Part shown: positions 22,841 to 31,657 of the stretch, in pieces
Layout of the letters: each line of letters opens with the position of its first letter
Position numbering within the stretch: position 1 is the stretch's first letter
From: a virus
IMG/VR virus record: IMGVR_UViG_3300034066_002438
Coordinates: 1-42,405 of that record
Length of the DNA stretch: 42,405 bases
Reading direction: 5' to 3' (one strand)
Notes under the pieces: model-generated
The model's input: only the letters and a program-made list of their open reading frames with translations
Told to the model about the DNA's origin: nothing
Databases searched by the model: none
Made by a program: the position numbers and the translations under genes

Positions 22841-24693
22841 TGGGTGGTAAGACGCAAGCTGACGTAGCTAATTTTGAAGATATATTTCCCTATGGGATAG
22901 CCTTTGATGTATACATACAACCTCTGACTAATGAGGAAGGTGAACCAATAGCTTTTTCTGAAGGAAATTGGCAATTCTTAAAGACAATTTTTATTAGAGA
23001 GAAATCTGAGAATGCTAAACAGTTTAAGTTTGAGATTCGTAATCTCCCTTATGGTCGCTACTATGTTAAGTTAAAACCGTATACTACTGCCCCTAGTAGC
23101 ACATCAAATACCATAAAATTAAGTTGTACGGGGGAAAATGCGGAAATAACTACCCCTTACACTCTAAGAGGAAAAAATGTAGGCTTAAGGGGGGAGTTCT
23201 CATCGCAACCTTCTAACCAAGATATGGCAAAAACCATTAACTATGATGAGGAAAAGAGAATAGTATCGTCAGAAAGTGGTGCGCCCATCCGAATTACCAC
23301 TGTTTCAGAAGTTGTCATACCCTCCGAAATTAGTAAAATTGCTAACTACAAGGGTGTAGCAATAGTGGGAGTGAAAATAAAGGCCTCTGACCGTATAAGT
23401 TCATCACCTGAAGTATCCTTCTTTGTCTCAGAAGGGAGAAAGATTCGTAACCATCTTCACTATGGGACTCAACAATCTCTGACCCCTTCAAATCAAATTA
23501 CTGATACTACCGTAGACTATTCAGAAATCCCTGAGTTAACCATTGGTCAAACCAAAGTAAGAAACTTAGATACTAAACAAGAGGGTGGTGTTACAGCTTT
23601 ATCTAATAACCGTATCACGGCGGGTATTACCCTAAACCCAAAAGACCGCTATATTGTTTTTAATTATGCGGCTTCCAATTATTTCCCAGATATTTATGTG
23701 GATTGGCTAATTAACCCCGAAGGTGGTTTAGGTGCTGTTATTGATGGGGATGAGGACATTGATTACCCCTCAATTGTAGAGACTAGAAAATTTGTCCGAG
23801 AGAATGGATTCTTTTGGGACGGGGTTATCTCGGAAACGGAAAGTTTATCTTCTAAAGTAACTCAAGAAGCTGGTCTATCCTTACTCTACCCTTATTCACC
23901 TAATGGGCTATTCGGATTGACTATGGAGAACGAGGATAGATTACCAATAGCAGTTTTTAACTCATCCAACATCCTTAAAGATTCCTTTGAAGAAAGTGTT
24001 CTACCTTGGCAAGATACCAGCGTTAACCAAGTGATTGTGGTCTATACGGATGGTACTGATAATCAACGCCCTGCTACCGCCGTTATAGCCCGTACACAAG
24101 AATTAGATAATGGCTGGGAAAAGTTAAACTCCATCACTATCCAAGCTCCTTCGATTACCAATCCTGAACAGGCTAAAACCGTGGCAGGGGTAACTCTTAA
24201 CTCTAAACGATTACAAGACCGTAACATTCGATTTAGAACTGCCACTCAGGGTTTATTCTTATCCCCTGGTGAAGCCATTTTAGTTCAACATCAGACCACT
24301 GAATTTAGTTATGAACTGTCTGGTTATGTGACTGAGACGGAGGATTATGATACCTTGGGGCAAACACAAAGAGTTCTTTTATCTCGTTACCCTTCACCAT
24401 TTATAACTTCCGATTACCGTGCCACAATCCAACTCCAGACTACCGGTGAAGTTATTACTGATTTGCCATTTACTCTGGAACAAGTGGGTGGTAAAACTTA
24501 TATGAATCTTAGTGAACTACCGTCGCCCGTATCCCTGTATGACCCTGTGGTTGTTGGTAGAGATATGATTGAAAATAAAGTTTATCGTATACAATCTCTT
24601 TCCATAAGTGAATCAGGAGAAATAAGTATCGATGCCGTAATTTGGTCGGATAAGCTTTTCGATTTTACTAATCTGGAGTTTATTTTCCAATGA
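22840..24693 (+). CDS. J-like central tail hub (tip attachment) protein
   Basis: A 617-residue protein. Residues 20-150 are a beta-rich, fibronectin-like region (FEIRNLPYGRYYVKLKPYTT). Residues about 155-260 include EISKIANYKGVAIVGVKIKA, typical of gpJ-type hubs. The central block PDIYVDWLINPEGGLGAVID, then FFWDGVISETESLSSKV, corresponds to the 'yll.dpryGlG' region of tail tip attachment proteins, and the C-terminal third (TQGLFLSPGEAILVQH to VYRIQSLSI) fits the hub's last domains. It would cap the tail tube and organise the tip. It overlaps the gene at 24690 by four bases (ATGA). Confidence 0.65.
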   Translation: MGGKTQADVANFEDIFPYGIAFDVYIQPLTNEEGEPIAFSEGNWQFLKTIFIREKSENAKQFKFEIRNLPYGRYYVKLKPYTTAPSSTSNTIKLSCTGENAEITTPYTLRGKNVGLRGEFSSQPSNQDMAKTINYDEEKRIVSSESGAPIRITTVSEVVIPSEISKIANYKGVAIVGVKIKASDRISSSPEVSFFVSEGRKIRNHLHYGTQQSLTPSNQITDTTVDYSEIPELTIGQTKVRNLDTKQEGGVTALSNNRITAGITLNPKDRYIVFNYAASNYFPDIYVDWLINPEGGLGAVIDGDEDIDYPSIVETRKFVRENGFFWDGVISETESLSSKVTQEAGLSLLYPYSPNGLFGLTMENEDRLPIAVFNSSNILKDSFEESVLPWQDTSVNQVIVVYTDGTDNQRPATAVIARTQELDNGWEKLNSITIQAPSITNPEQAKTVAGVTLNSKRLQDRNIRFRTATQGLFLSPGEAILVQHQTTEFSYELSGYVTETEDYDTLGQTQRVLLSRYPSPFITSDYRATIQLQTTGEVITDLPFTLEQVGGKTYMNLSELPSPVSLYDPVVVGRDMIENKVYRIQSLSISESGEISIDAVIWSDKLFDFTNLEFIFQ

Positions 24694-25124
24694 GCAATCT
24701 TTCTTTTCCTGCTATAACTCCTGATTTTATGCGAGAGATTGAATTACCTCCTTATGGTATCCATATAGTGACATTCCCTGATGGGGGGGAAGTTCGACAG
24801 GTCTTATCAGAGCAAAGCACAAAGTCCAAAGTCAAACTAGAGTTTATTAACCGTAATGCTGTTGAAGTAGGAAATGTGTTAAACTTTTATAAGAATACCA
24901 GAGGTGTTTTTGGTAGTTTTACACTACCCCTATCTATTTGGCGACACCCTCTAGTATTGACAAATGCCTATTCCAATCTCCTGAAAAATATTGTCTGGCG
25001 TTTTGACCGTCCAATTAGTATAAAAACCATTAGACAAGATGTATATTCTTTTGATACCTACCTAATATCCGTATCGCCTGTAACACCGCCTAACCCCAAT
25101 AGTTTCCCTGACCAAATTCTATGA
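24690..25124 (+). CDS. M-like minor tail protein (paralogue 3)
   Basis: A 144-residue protein made almost only of the M-like domain: ELPPYGIHI, GEVRQVLSEQSTKSK, VLNFYKNTRGVF, FTLPLSIWRHPLV, WRFDRPISIKTI, YSFDTYLISV, plus a short Pro-rich tail. Four-base ATGA overlaps with both neighbours place it in the tail-tip operon. Because another copy follows directly, this is a tandem duplication. Confidence 0.6.
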   Translation: MSNLSFPAITPDFMREIELPPYGIHIVTFPDGGEVRQVLSEQSTKSKVKLEFINRNAVEVGNVLNFYKNTRGVFGSFTLPLSIWRHPLVLTNAYSNLLKNIVWRFDRPISIKTIRQDVYSFDTYLISVSPVTPPNPNSFPDQIL

Positions 25125-26431
25125 GTTTCCCTAACTTCCACCCTACAAGAATTGAGGGCTTTACTCTCCCTGATTTCGGACTTCTAACCATTGAAGACCA
25201 AGCAGGGGAAGAGCGTAGAGCTATGCAATACACTGGTGGTAGGGATGCTAAGTTGGACGTTTTTTTTGAAGGGCTTAATGAGTCTCAAATTCTTGAACTA
25301 TTAGATTTCTATAAAAATATTTATAGCTCTGGGAGGGGGTTCGGTTTCCCCTCTAACTTTTTTGTCGGGCAAGAAATTTACTATGAGGCTTTGAAAAAAT
25401 CTCTAGGTAAATTTTTACTTTATTTTACAAGCCCCCCCACTGTAAAAACTCTATACAGTGGTATCTACAGCATAAGAACACAACTAAAGGCCAGTAATGC
25501 CTTCATTTCTGCCCCCTCCAAAATATATGTCACGTTACAAACTCAAACTTCTGTTAGTGCTATAGCCTCCACAACTTTTGTTGTTTGGAGTCAAGTGTCG
25601 GGTTCCCCTGTAACTTTCTCTGAACCTAACAGCTTAAACACTCTTGTGACTTCTCAAGGTGGTGTTTTTAACACTGTCAACGGACGGATTTTCTTAAAAA
25701 TAGCATTGGTTGATAACCTTGATGTCTTCAGTCTTGTGGAGATAGTACCTTCCCCAACCAGTTTCGATGTTTTGGGTGGTCTTAGCTTGTACCCCTCTGT
25801 CCCTGAACACCCCTCTAGCTTAAAGGTCATTCCCCCATTAATCTTTTCCCCCGCAGACTCCGAGGAAGCTTACTTTAAACGCAAAATAAATATAGACTCT
25901 GTTAGTTTTAGATGGTCTTTACCCGCTCAACCAGCTTTCTTAACCCACTTTAATATTGAGGTTTATAATAAGCCTAATTGGGAATCTGTAGCTACTACCG
26001 AATCTAACTCTTATACTCTCCCCCCTAAAACTACTTTTCGTATAGTTTCTAATTACAATATTGGCGGGCGTATTTTTTCCGCCCCCTCTGATATTTTCTA
26101 TGTAGACCCCTTGATTCATCTTGATAGCTATGGTTATGGTTCAGATACAGTTAACGAAATAAAAATTATCCCTTCTTTCCTGGAGAGCCGAGTTTTAGAT
26201 TTATTTAATACTCAAGAGTTTCCAGAGAGTTTTTGGGATACCACTATAGGCTTTGTAGGCTCTAACCCTAATGAAAACCCTTTGCCTCTTTCCAACAGTT
26301 TCATCTCTGCTTATTCTCTTTCCAGTACCGACGACTCCCCCACTCAAAGTTCGTGGCACGCCCAAGTTTCTGTTATAGGCGGAATTAAATCTGTAACTGA
26401 CTTAAATCTAGGTGGGGTGGTAATTGGCTAA
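25121..26431 (+). CDS. M-like minor tail protein with long C-terminal extension (paralogue 4)
   Basis: A 436-residue protein. Residues 10-125 are the M-like domain (LPDFGLL, EERRAMQYTGGRDAK, LLDFYKNIYSSGRGFGFPS, IYSIRTQLKAS), the most diverged of the four. It is followed by about 310 residues of beta-rich sequence with several fibronectin-like features (VSFRWSLPAQPAFLTHFNIE, TTFRIVSNYNIGG). Only the linker region differs strongly from paralogue 1, which also has an extension but an unrelated one. It probably joins the tail tip to the large fibre encoded next; the two genes overlap by one base (TAATG). Confidence 0.55.
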   Translation: MSFPNFHPTRIEGFTLPDFGLLTIEDQAGEERRAMQYTGGRDAKLDVFFEGLNESQILELLDFYKNIYSSGRGFGFPSNFFVGQEIYYEALKKSLGKFLLYFTSPPTVKTLYSGIYSIRTQLKASNAFISAPSKIYVTLQTQTSVSAIASTTFVVWSQVSGSPVTFSEPNSLNTLVTSQGGVFNTVNGRIFLKIALVDNLDVFSLVEIVPSPTSFDVLGGLSLYPSVPEHPSSLKVIPPLIFSPADSEEAYFKRKINIDSVSFRWSLPAQPAFLTHFNIEVYNKPNWESVATTESNSYTLPPKTTFRIVSNYNIGGRIFSAPSDIFYVDPLIHLDSYGYGSDTVNEIKIIPSFLESRVLDLFNTQEFPESFWDTTIGFVGSNPNENPLPLSNSFISAYSLSSTDDSPTQSSWHAQVSVIGGIKSVTDLNLGGVVIG

Positions 26432-29106
26432 TGTTTAAAGCTATTGGTGAAGTAAAACTCGTTATTACAGACACTCAAACGGGTCAACAAAAAGAAATTA
26501 TAAAGAATAATACCTTCACTGAACGAGGGTATCAGGCGGCCATGAACTTGGATGGGTCTGTTTCAGGTCTAAAAAGAGACCCATTTTATGACCCCCGGAA
26601 TATGGTAATTTCTACTTCCAGTGCTACCCCTAATCGGTATACTATTTCTGTTCCAGGTATTATTGCTGAGTGTCAATACCCTTCTGGTGCTTCTGAGGTA
26701 ACCTGGGTAGAAGCTACAGAAGATACACCGATGTACGGAGAATTAAGGGGTAGATTAACCTTTACAGGGGCAAATCGTACTTTTCAAACTGTCGCTATAG
26801 TAGATAAGGGTTCGGGTACGGCGGGTGTTGGTTTTACGACTGCTAATGCCTACGCTTACGTTAGATTTGAGTCCCCAGTCACTCAAGCCCCTTTTGAAAC
26901 CATCGACATTTTTTATCGGGTCTACTTTATTAACAGCCCTGGGTTTGGTCTACCACTAGGGGGAGACTTTGTAAGACATCTCGGACGGCGTTTATTCGGT
27001 TTTGAGTTTATTAACCAATTGATTGGTAGTGGCGGTGACAAATCACCTGGTCAGTATCCTAGTCTTACTAGCGTCCCTAATCCTGATAGTTATAACTTTT
27101 TTGCCGTAAGAGATACACTAGCAACCAACGTCTCAGCACAATTTATCAATAACGGTAGTTCTGGTTTGGCCACTTGGAGATATAATCAAAGCACTTCCCC
27201 TAGCCTTAGTTTTACTTTTGGTGGAACTTCCGTAGGTCTAGATGCTTTCACTGGACGGGTTCTCAATTCTTTAGCTTTCGGGGTTATTCCCAGTAATAAT
27301 AATCGGTGTATATCTGCTTTCCGCTTTGCTGACCCTAATCGAAGCCCTATTCAAACCTCTTGGGGTAAAAGAAATGGCGCACCTTCAGCTTTTTACGATG
27401 CTTCCTGGAGTGCCAACGGGACTGGTAGGGTTATCCCTTCTGGTTCTTGGACGGGTATCTACCCTGATATGTACCGTGTTCGCATTGTGGATTCTGGTAA
27501 TGTGGGTTCAGCAACTTATAAGTTAGAACGTCAAAGATTTACCCACTACAACGGGAACTCTTGGGCGCAAGTTACTGACACCCCGCCCCATCTTTCACGG
27601 GGTAATACTGCTATCCCCTTTCCTGATTCACATGGACATCAAGATTTTCTTAATTATAAAGCTTTTTCAGAACGTAAGCTGGTACGTTGGGATGCTACAG
27701 GTGTAGTCCTAATTGATATTTTCAATGGGGAATATAAGGTTTTTGATGCTGATAATGACCTGACAGTTTCCAACGCTAATTTACCAGTTACAAATATCAA
27801 ACAGGTAGAAGTTGTTAATGGTCTCATCTATGTTGCTTGCTCTAACACGGGACTTTGGAGAATTAACCCTGCTGGTGGTACAAATTCTATAACTTTACTA
27901 TTGAATGAACCCGTCCACGGAGTTACCAGTATTTATTACCAAACTGGTTTAATTATTGTTGCTGTCACATCTAACGGATTTAGATGTTCCGATAATTGGT
28001 CTACTCTGTTCACCCCTTCTTCTACTTGGATTACTGACTTAGGTTTCTTTAGAGCTAAAGTAATTGTAGGTTGCAAGTCGGCTAATCGTCCTAATGGTGA
28101 ATTGGCTCTCTACCTTACTAATGGTTCCGACCGTAGGATTGTTTGGTGGTCACGGACTATTGCTAATGGTAACGCTATTGACGCATTTTCTTCAGGGGGT
28201 TTATTTGATTTAGAAAATACTATCCAATGCTCTACTTTTGGTGATTTTTGGCTTGCATCTTCCGCTAATGTTGGCAATCAGAACAATACCAGGACTATGA
28301 CATTTGGTTCTACCAATAATCCTGTCCTGGGTGGAGGTAATATTCAGTACATGGACAATAATATCCCTGTTTTAGGGTTTTTTGATGAAAAAAATTCATA
28401 CTATTTTTCTTCCCATTACAATAATGGTTATGATGTTTTAATAAACGGTTCGGTTACGAAAGTTGAGGCTGTCAGTCCCTCCTACCCAAGCAATTCACCC
28501 CGTCCCCCTAGTTCTCTTGTTTATCTGGGTAGAAATTTAGTATTTTCTTTTGGTAGTATTTATACTTGCTCGTATGGGTGGGAAGAATGGGGCTGGGACG
28601 GCTCTACCTGGGTTGAGGGTCATTCAGGCTCTAAACTTACCCATAGCGGCTCTCAAGCCATTTTAGATGGTCTTTCTGTTCGATTTGAGAATGGTTCGGC
28701 TGGTACTGCTTTTACCACCACTGATTTCTACACAGTTCCCGTTTGTTACGGGGTTTTAGGGGATAACGCCCGCTATGTGGACAGTTTCATCACAATTACT
28801 GCCTCTAGTGTAACCTATCAGTCCAACATAGGTAGTTTAACTGTACCATCTTCCCCCCCATATAGTCTCCCTTTACCAGCCTCTACAAATTCAAATTTTG
28901 CTGGTTTAATCGGTTCTGATGTAAATTCCATTTCCGTTTCTCTTAATGGTACACCCGTTCCTAATTCCAACTTACTTTTTAATGGGGCTACCCCTCCTGA
29001 AGGCGGTTTAATCTCCTTCAACAACACCACTGGGACTGCCTTTTTCCATCCTTCCGATGCTGGAAAAACTTTCTCTGGTTATTACTCGTATTTGACCTCT
29101 GGTTAG
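26431..29106 (+). CDS. Tail fibre / receptor-binding protein (putative)
   Basis: An 891-residue protein, last of the coupled tail operon. The N-terminal part (MFKAIGEVKLVITDTQTGQQ, then IIKNNTFTERGYQ) resembles phage tail proteins that begin with a short strand-rich domain used for attachment to the tip. The bulk is Gly, Ser, Thr and aromatic-rich and predicted all-beta. Residues about 440-560 (NGLIYVACSNTGLWRI, TGLIIVAVTSNGFRCS) repeat a 'VYVAxxxxGLxR' strand pattern like beta-propeller blades. The C-terminus has another strand-rich module. Host-receptor binding is inferred from size, composition and position; no enzyme motif is seen. Confidence 0.5.
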   Translation: MFKAIGEVKLVITDTQTGQQKEIIKNNTFTERGYQAAMNLDGSVSGLKRDPFYDPRNMVISTSSATPNRYTISVPGIIAECQYPSGASEVTWVEATEDTPMYGELRGRLTFTGANRTFQTVAIVDKGSGTAGVGFTTANAYAYVRFESPVTQAPFETIDIFYRVYFINSPGFGLPLGGDFVRHLGRRLFGFEFINQLIGSGGDKSPGQYPSLTSVPNPDSYNFFAVRDTLATNVSAQFINNGSSGLATWRYNQSTSPSLSFTFGGTSVGLDAFTGRVLNSLAFGVIPSNNNRCISAFRFADPNRSPIQTSWGKRNGAPSAFYDASWSANGTGRVIPSGSWTGIYPDMYRVRIVDSGNVGSATYKLERQRFTHYNGNSWAQVTDTPPHLSRGNTAIPFPDSHGHQDFLNYKAFSERKLVRWDATGVVLIDIFNGEYKVFDADNDLTVSNANLPVTNIKQVEVVNGLIYVACSNTGLWRINPAGGTNSITLLLNEPVHGVTSIYYQTGLIIVAVTSNGFRCSDNWSTLFTPSSTWITDLGFFRAKVIVGCKSANRPNGELALYLTNGSDRRIVWWSRTIANGNAIDAFSSGGLFDLENTIQCSTFGDFWLASSANVGNQNNTRTMTFGSTNNPVLGGGNIQYMDNNIPVLGFFDEKNSYYFSSHYNNGYDVLINGSVTKVEAVSPSYPSNSPRPPSSLVYLGRNLVFSFGSIYTCSYGWEEWGWDGSTWVEGHSGSKLTHSGSQAILDGLSVRFENGSAGTAFTTTDFYTVPVCYGVLGDNARYVDSFITITASSVTYQSNIGSLTVPSSPPYSLPLPASTNSNFAGLIGSDVNSISVSLNGTPVPNSNLLFNGATPPEGGLISFNNTTGTAFFHPSDAGKTFSGYYSYLTSG

Positions 29107-29128
29107 ACAATAACGCCCAATCTGATGA
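29104..29128 (+). promoter_or_regulatory. CGCYCAA late-type promoter motif, neck operon
   Basis: TTAGACAATAACGCCCAATCTG, core CGCCC at 29114-29118, 30 bases before the ATG at 29144. A strong Shine-Dalgarno AGGAGG follows at 29131-29138. Confidence 0.7.
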
Positions 29129-29143
29129 CAGCAGGAGGTTTTT

Positions 29144-29575
29144 ATGAGTCTAAATTTAAATGACTTAGGATTAGTTGATGTAGTTAGAGAAATTGTCGAT
29201 AGCTTACAGGCGGGTGTGGTACACATTGTCCGTCCTTCGAGTATTGCCTCTAACCCCTTTGAGAGTTCGGATAACACTCCCCTTTTAGTAGGGTCTTTCC
29301 CTTTAATATCTTTTAAGGATGGTACAATCCATGAAAGACTTCAATTTAGCTCCAATGCTTCTGGTATTTTCAGGTTTAAAATGGCTATTCCTAATGCAGA
29401 GGTCTTAGTTGGGGATTACGCCTTTATTAATTGGTCTGAAGGTGTCCGTATTATTCCTGCTGTTGTAAAAGAAGTTAATTACAATCTATCTGCATTATCT
29501 CCAGTTACGGTTAATTCTAATGAGGGTGTTCCTTATACTTGGACACAGGTTCAGGAGTTACTAGCCGATGGTTAG
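29144..29575 (+). CDS. Hypothetical neck or tail-completion protein, 143 residues
   Basis: Starts MSLNLNDLGLVDVVREIVDS, a helix, followed by strands (SFPLISFKDGTIHERLQFSS, FRFKMAIPNAEVLVGDYAFI). The order helix then beta-barrel-like part, and the gene's place at the head of a set that ends in the major tail protein, suggests a head-tail joining protein. It has a strong AGGAGG ribosome site and overlaps the next gene by 8 bases. Family not recognised. Confidence 0.5.
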   Translation: MSLNLNDLGLVDVVREIVDSLQAGVVHIVRPSSIASNPFESSDNTPLLVGSFPLISFKDGTIHERLQFSSNASGIFRFKMAIPNAEVLVGDYAFINWSEGVRIIPAVVKEVNYNLSALSPVTVNSNEGVPYTWTQVQELLADG

Positions 29576-29792
29576 AAGAAATAATTCAGAACTTAATAGG
29601 TTTAAACAAGATGTGCGTGTTAATCTCTTGGAAAAAGCCGAAATGGTTACCCAAAGAACTGAGGGCGTTACTGTTTCTGTATCAAATGATACTATCTTTC
29701 TTTCTAGCGAGACTTCTATTCCGGAAGAAATCCTAGACCCAAAAATGCGCCCCCTTTCAGATGAACTTAAGAAGGAAATTGGAGGCTTTTAA
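29568..29792 (+). CDS. Hypothetical small protein of the neck operon, 74 residues
   Basis: A short, charged protein (MVRRNNSELNRFKQDVRVNL...) with an N-terminal basic helix and the strand pattern GVTVSVSNDTIFLSS. Coupled on both sides: 8-base overlap upstream, one-base TAATG overlap downstream. In many siphoviruses a comparable position holds a small connector or HK97 gp10-like protein, but this one is shorter and I cannot assign it. Confidence 0.5.
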   Translation: MVRRNNSELNRFKQDVRVNLLEKAEMVTQRTEGVTVSVSNDTIFLSSETSIPEEILDPKMRPLSDELKKEIGGF

Positions 29793-30271
29793 TGTTAAGT
29801 ATTGTTAAGCTAGAATCGGCTATTTTCACCCTATTAACCTCCAAATTTCCTCCTTCTTCAGGGATTACTTTTTCTAATAATTATCCTCGAAGCCAAAAAG
29901 AACTCACACAAAATAAAACAATTGTCTGTATTAGTTCTATTTCCGATTCTGTGGAAGGTAAGATTATTACCAGAGAATTACTTCATCCTTTAGTTTCTTT
30001 AGCCATCTTTAGTATCGATTATTTCCGAAATAGACAAGTCCAAGAACTACTTATTTCTACTTTAGACTCCAGTAGTCCTTTTGAACTTTTAATGCCCAAT
30101 CAACAGGCTTTTCACTGGTTTTGTGAGAGACGTTTACCTCCCACGTTTACTCCTTCCTTAGAAATTTACTCTGGGGCTGTAGATTATCGAATTTTGCTTA
30201 GAGACTCCCCACCCCTGAGCCGTAATTTCCAACCGTTGAGCATTAATTTAAGCTTATCAATCGTTGAATAA
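29792..30271 (+). CDS. Probable tail terminator / tail completion protein
   Basis: A 159-residue protein: MLSIVKLESAIFTLLTSKF (N-terminal helix), then a series of strands and SLAIFSIDYFRNRQVQELLIS, ending LEIYSGAVDYRILLRD. The pattern 'helix, strands, Y/F-R-N-R-...-LL, then strand near the end' and the position directly before the major tail protein match tail terminator proteins (lambda gpU-like in role), which cap the tail tube. The call is mainly from context. Confidence 0.45.
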   Translation: MLSIVKLESAIFTLLTSKFPPSSGITFSNNYPRSQKELTQNKTIVCISSISDSVEGKIITRELLHPLVSLAIFSIDYFRNRQVQELLISTLDSSSPFELLMPNQQAFHWFCERRLPPTFTPSLEIYSGAVDYRILLRDSPPLSRNFQPLSINLSLSIVE

Positions 30272-30297
30272 ATTCCCTAACGCCCAATTTCATACTT
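30271..30297 (+). promoter_or_regulatory. CGCYCAA late-type promoter motif, major tail protein gene
   Basis: TTCCCTAACGCCCAATTTCATAC, core CGCCC at 30281-30285, 44 bases before the ATG at 30325. Confidence 0.65.
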
Positions 30298-30324
30298 GAA
30301 ATCTCTATATTTGAGGCTACTTTA

Positions 30325-30963
30325 ATGGCAAAACGTGCCGGCCCTGCGCTAATCGAAATCGGTGAAGGTGCTTCCAAGATTACTTTGACTAATGATGACC
30401 AGCTTAATGATGCGGTTATCATGATTGAACGGGATGAGTTCCAACTTAAATCCCAAATTTCCTCCAAACCCGTTGGCTACATTAAGACTGGTATCGAGCC
30501 GAAGCTTGAACTTTCGATTGCTGAAATTAATGCCGCTCAAATCGCTTTACTTTTCGGCACTCCCCTTGAAACCGCTACTGACACGGTTAACGCTGTTAAC
30601 TACACTATGACCAAAACGGAAGTAACTGACCAAGCTGGTCAGCTTATCACCGGTCAAAAAGTAGTTATCAAACCCTACCCTATTGTAGCTGACCCTGGCA
30701 CTACTGCTCCTACTACCACTACCTATAACGGTAAAACTTATGCGACGATTCAGTTAGCTGAAGACGCTTTTGATGCTGACGTTGCTCTTTTTAAAGCATG
30801 GGAAAATACCGTTATTACTTTCCCCAACGGTGCTTTAACTTCGATTAACGGTAGCCGGCTTGTTTTTGGTTTACAAAGCCAGCAAGAATTAAAACTAACG
30901 ATAACGGGCTTACCCGGTGCTGGCGGTGTACGCATGGTCTACGGTGACTCCTCGATTGCGTAA
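30325..30963 (+). CDS. Major tail tube protein
   Basis: A 212-residue protein: MAKRAGPALIEIGEGASKIT, strands through FQLKSQISSKPVGYIKTGIE, then LELSIAEINAAQIALLFGT, the helix-strand pattern typical of siphovirus tail tube subunits. A Pro/Thr-rich insert around 125-145 (PGTTAPTTTTYNGKTY) and a C-terminal strand rich segment (LKLTITGLPGAGGVRMVYG) complete it. Own late-type motif and own perfect terminator imply strong independent expression, as for the capsid gene. It lies after the tail-tip and neck genes instead of before the tape measure. Confidence 0.75.
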   Translation: MAKRAGPALIEIGEGASKITLTNDDQLNDAVIMIERDEFQLKSQISSKPVGYIKTGIEPKLELSIAEINAAQIALLFGTPLETATDTVNAVNYTMTKTEVTDQAGQLITGQKVVIKPYPIVADPGTTAPTTTTYNGKTYATIQLAEDAFDADVALFKAWENTVITFPNGALTSINGSRLVFGLQSQQELKLTITGLPGAGGVRMVYGDSSIA

Positions 30964-30989
30964 ATACTTAGCCGTCTAGAGCTAATTGC

Positions 30990-31016
30990 AACCCTTAGAG
31001 TTCTAAGGGTTTTTTA
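30990..31016 (+). terminator. Intrinsic terminator after the major tail protein gene
   Basis: ACCCTTAGA gt TCTAAGGGT, a perfect 9-bp stem, followed by TTTTTTATTT. Confidence 0.9.
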
Positions 31017-31042
31017 TTTCAATAACGCTCAAACTAAAATAG
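31016..31042 (+). promoter_or_regulatory. CGCYCAA late-type promoter motif, 23-residue gene
   Basis: TTTCAATAACGCTCAAACTA, core CGCTC at 31026-31030, 41 bases before the ATG at 31067. Lies directly after the preceding terminator, so the next small gene has its own transcription unit. Confidence 0.7.
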
Positions 31043-31066
31043 GAAACTTTTATATTTTAACTTGGC

Positions 31067-31138
31067 ATGAAAAAAAGTTCTGGTTGTAAGAAACCCAAAA
31101 TGCCTAAGCCCAAACCCCTAAAACCTAAAAAGGCTTAG
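31067..31138 (+). CDS. 23-residue Lys/Pro-rich micro-protein
   Basis: MKKSSGCKKPKMPKPKPLKP followed by KKA and a stop. Eleven lysines and five to six prolines, one cysteine, no acidic residue. Evidence that it is a gene: a good CGCYCAA motif 41 bases upstream, placed between two strong terminators (30990-31016 and 31148-31170), so this unit would otherwise transcribe nothing. A ribosome site is not obvious (AGGAAAC is 20 bases upstream). It could bind DNA or another virion protein. Lys/Pro repeats also occur near the end of the tape measure. Role unknown. Confidence 0.6.
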   Translation: MKKSSGCKKPKMPKPKPLKPKKA

Positions 31139-31147
31139 TCTTTCCAA

Positions 31148-31170
31148 AAAACCCCATTAACTGGGGTTTT
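31148..31170. terminator. Bidirectional terminator between convergent operons
   Basis: AAAACCCCA ttaac TGGGGTTTT, a perfect 9-bp stem with T-runs on both strands, between the plus-strand micro-gene (ends 31138) and the minus-strand gene that ends at 31178. Confidence 0.85.
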
Positions 31171-31177
31171 GCAGTAT

Positions 31178-31657
31178 CTAGGCTTGGTCTCCCAATCTGC
31201 CAAATTTAATTGCTTCCCTCATATCCAACCAGAAGGTATAGTTTTTAGGTAGCACTAGGGGATGAATGAAGGGCATTACAAAGTCTTCAAGGTCAAATTC
31301 ATCTTCAAATTTTTCATGAATAGTAAAAGCTAAACCCCTGCGGACATCCCAATCATAAACCTGTAAGGGGTCATCTAGACCCATAGACCAGGGCATTACA
31401 CTGGTAATGTTTTTGTCGTTTATTAATCTCCAAGCATCGGGGGTATTGTGTTTAGCTCTATTAAAAGACCAATTTAGAGCATAGCCCTCAACCCGCCCAT
31501 ACGGTTTCTCAGGGTCTAAAGGTTTGACCTCATCCCAAAAGTTAGCAGGAAGGGATTTGACAAGTTTTAGGTACTTTATGACACTGGGGACAGCATCATA
31601 AACATCATCAAAAGCATCTTCATCAAATTCTTTTTCGGTCAAGTCAAAATCAATCAT
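31178..31657 (-). CDS. Hypothetical acidic protein, 159 residues
   Basis: MIDFDLTEKEFDEDAFDDVY at the start is very acidic, followed by a folded region with many Trp and Phe (ANFWDEVKPLDPEKPYGRVE, YALNWSFNRAKHNTPDAWRL). No family recognised. It overlaps the end of the 859-residue gene by 8 bases and ends the terminase-portal transcription unit, so it may act with the 859-residue protein. An acidic small protein here might be a scaffold- or inhibitor-like partner, but that is speculative. Confidence 0.55.
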   Translation of the reverse strand: MIDFDLTEKEFDEDAFDDVYDAVPSVIKYLKLVKSLPANFWDEVKPLDPEKPYGRVEGYALNWSFNRAKHNTPDAWRLINDKNITSVMPWSMGLDDPLQVYDWDVRRGLAFTIHEKFEDEFDLEDFVMPFIHPLVLPKNYTFWLDMREAIKFGRLGDQA

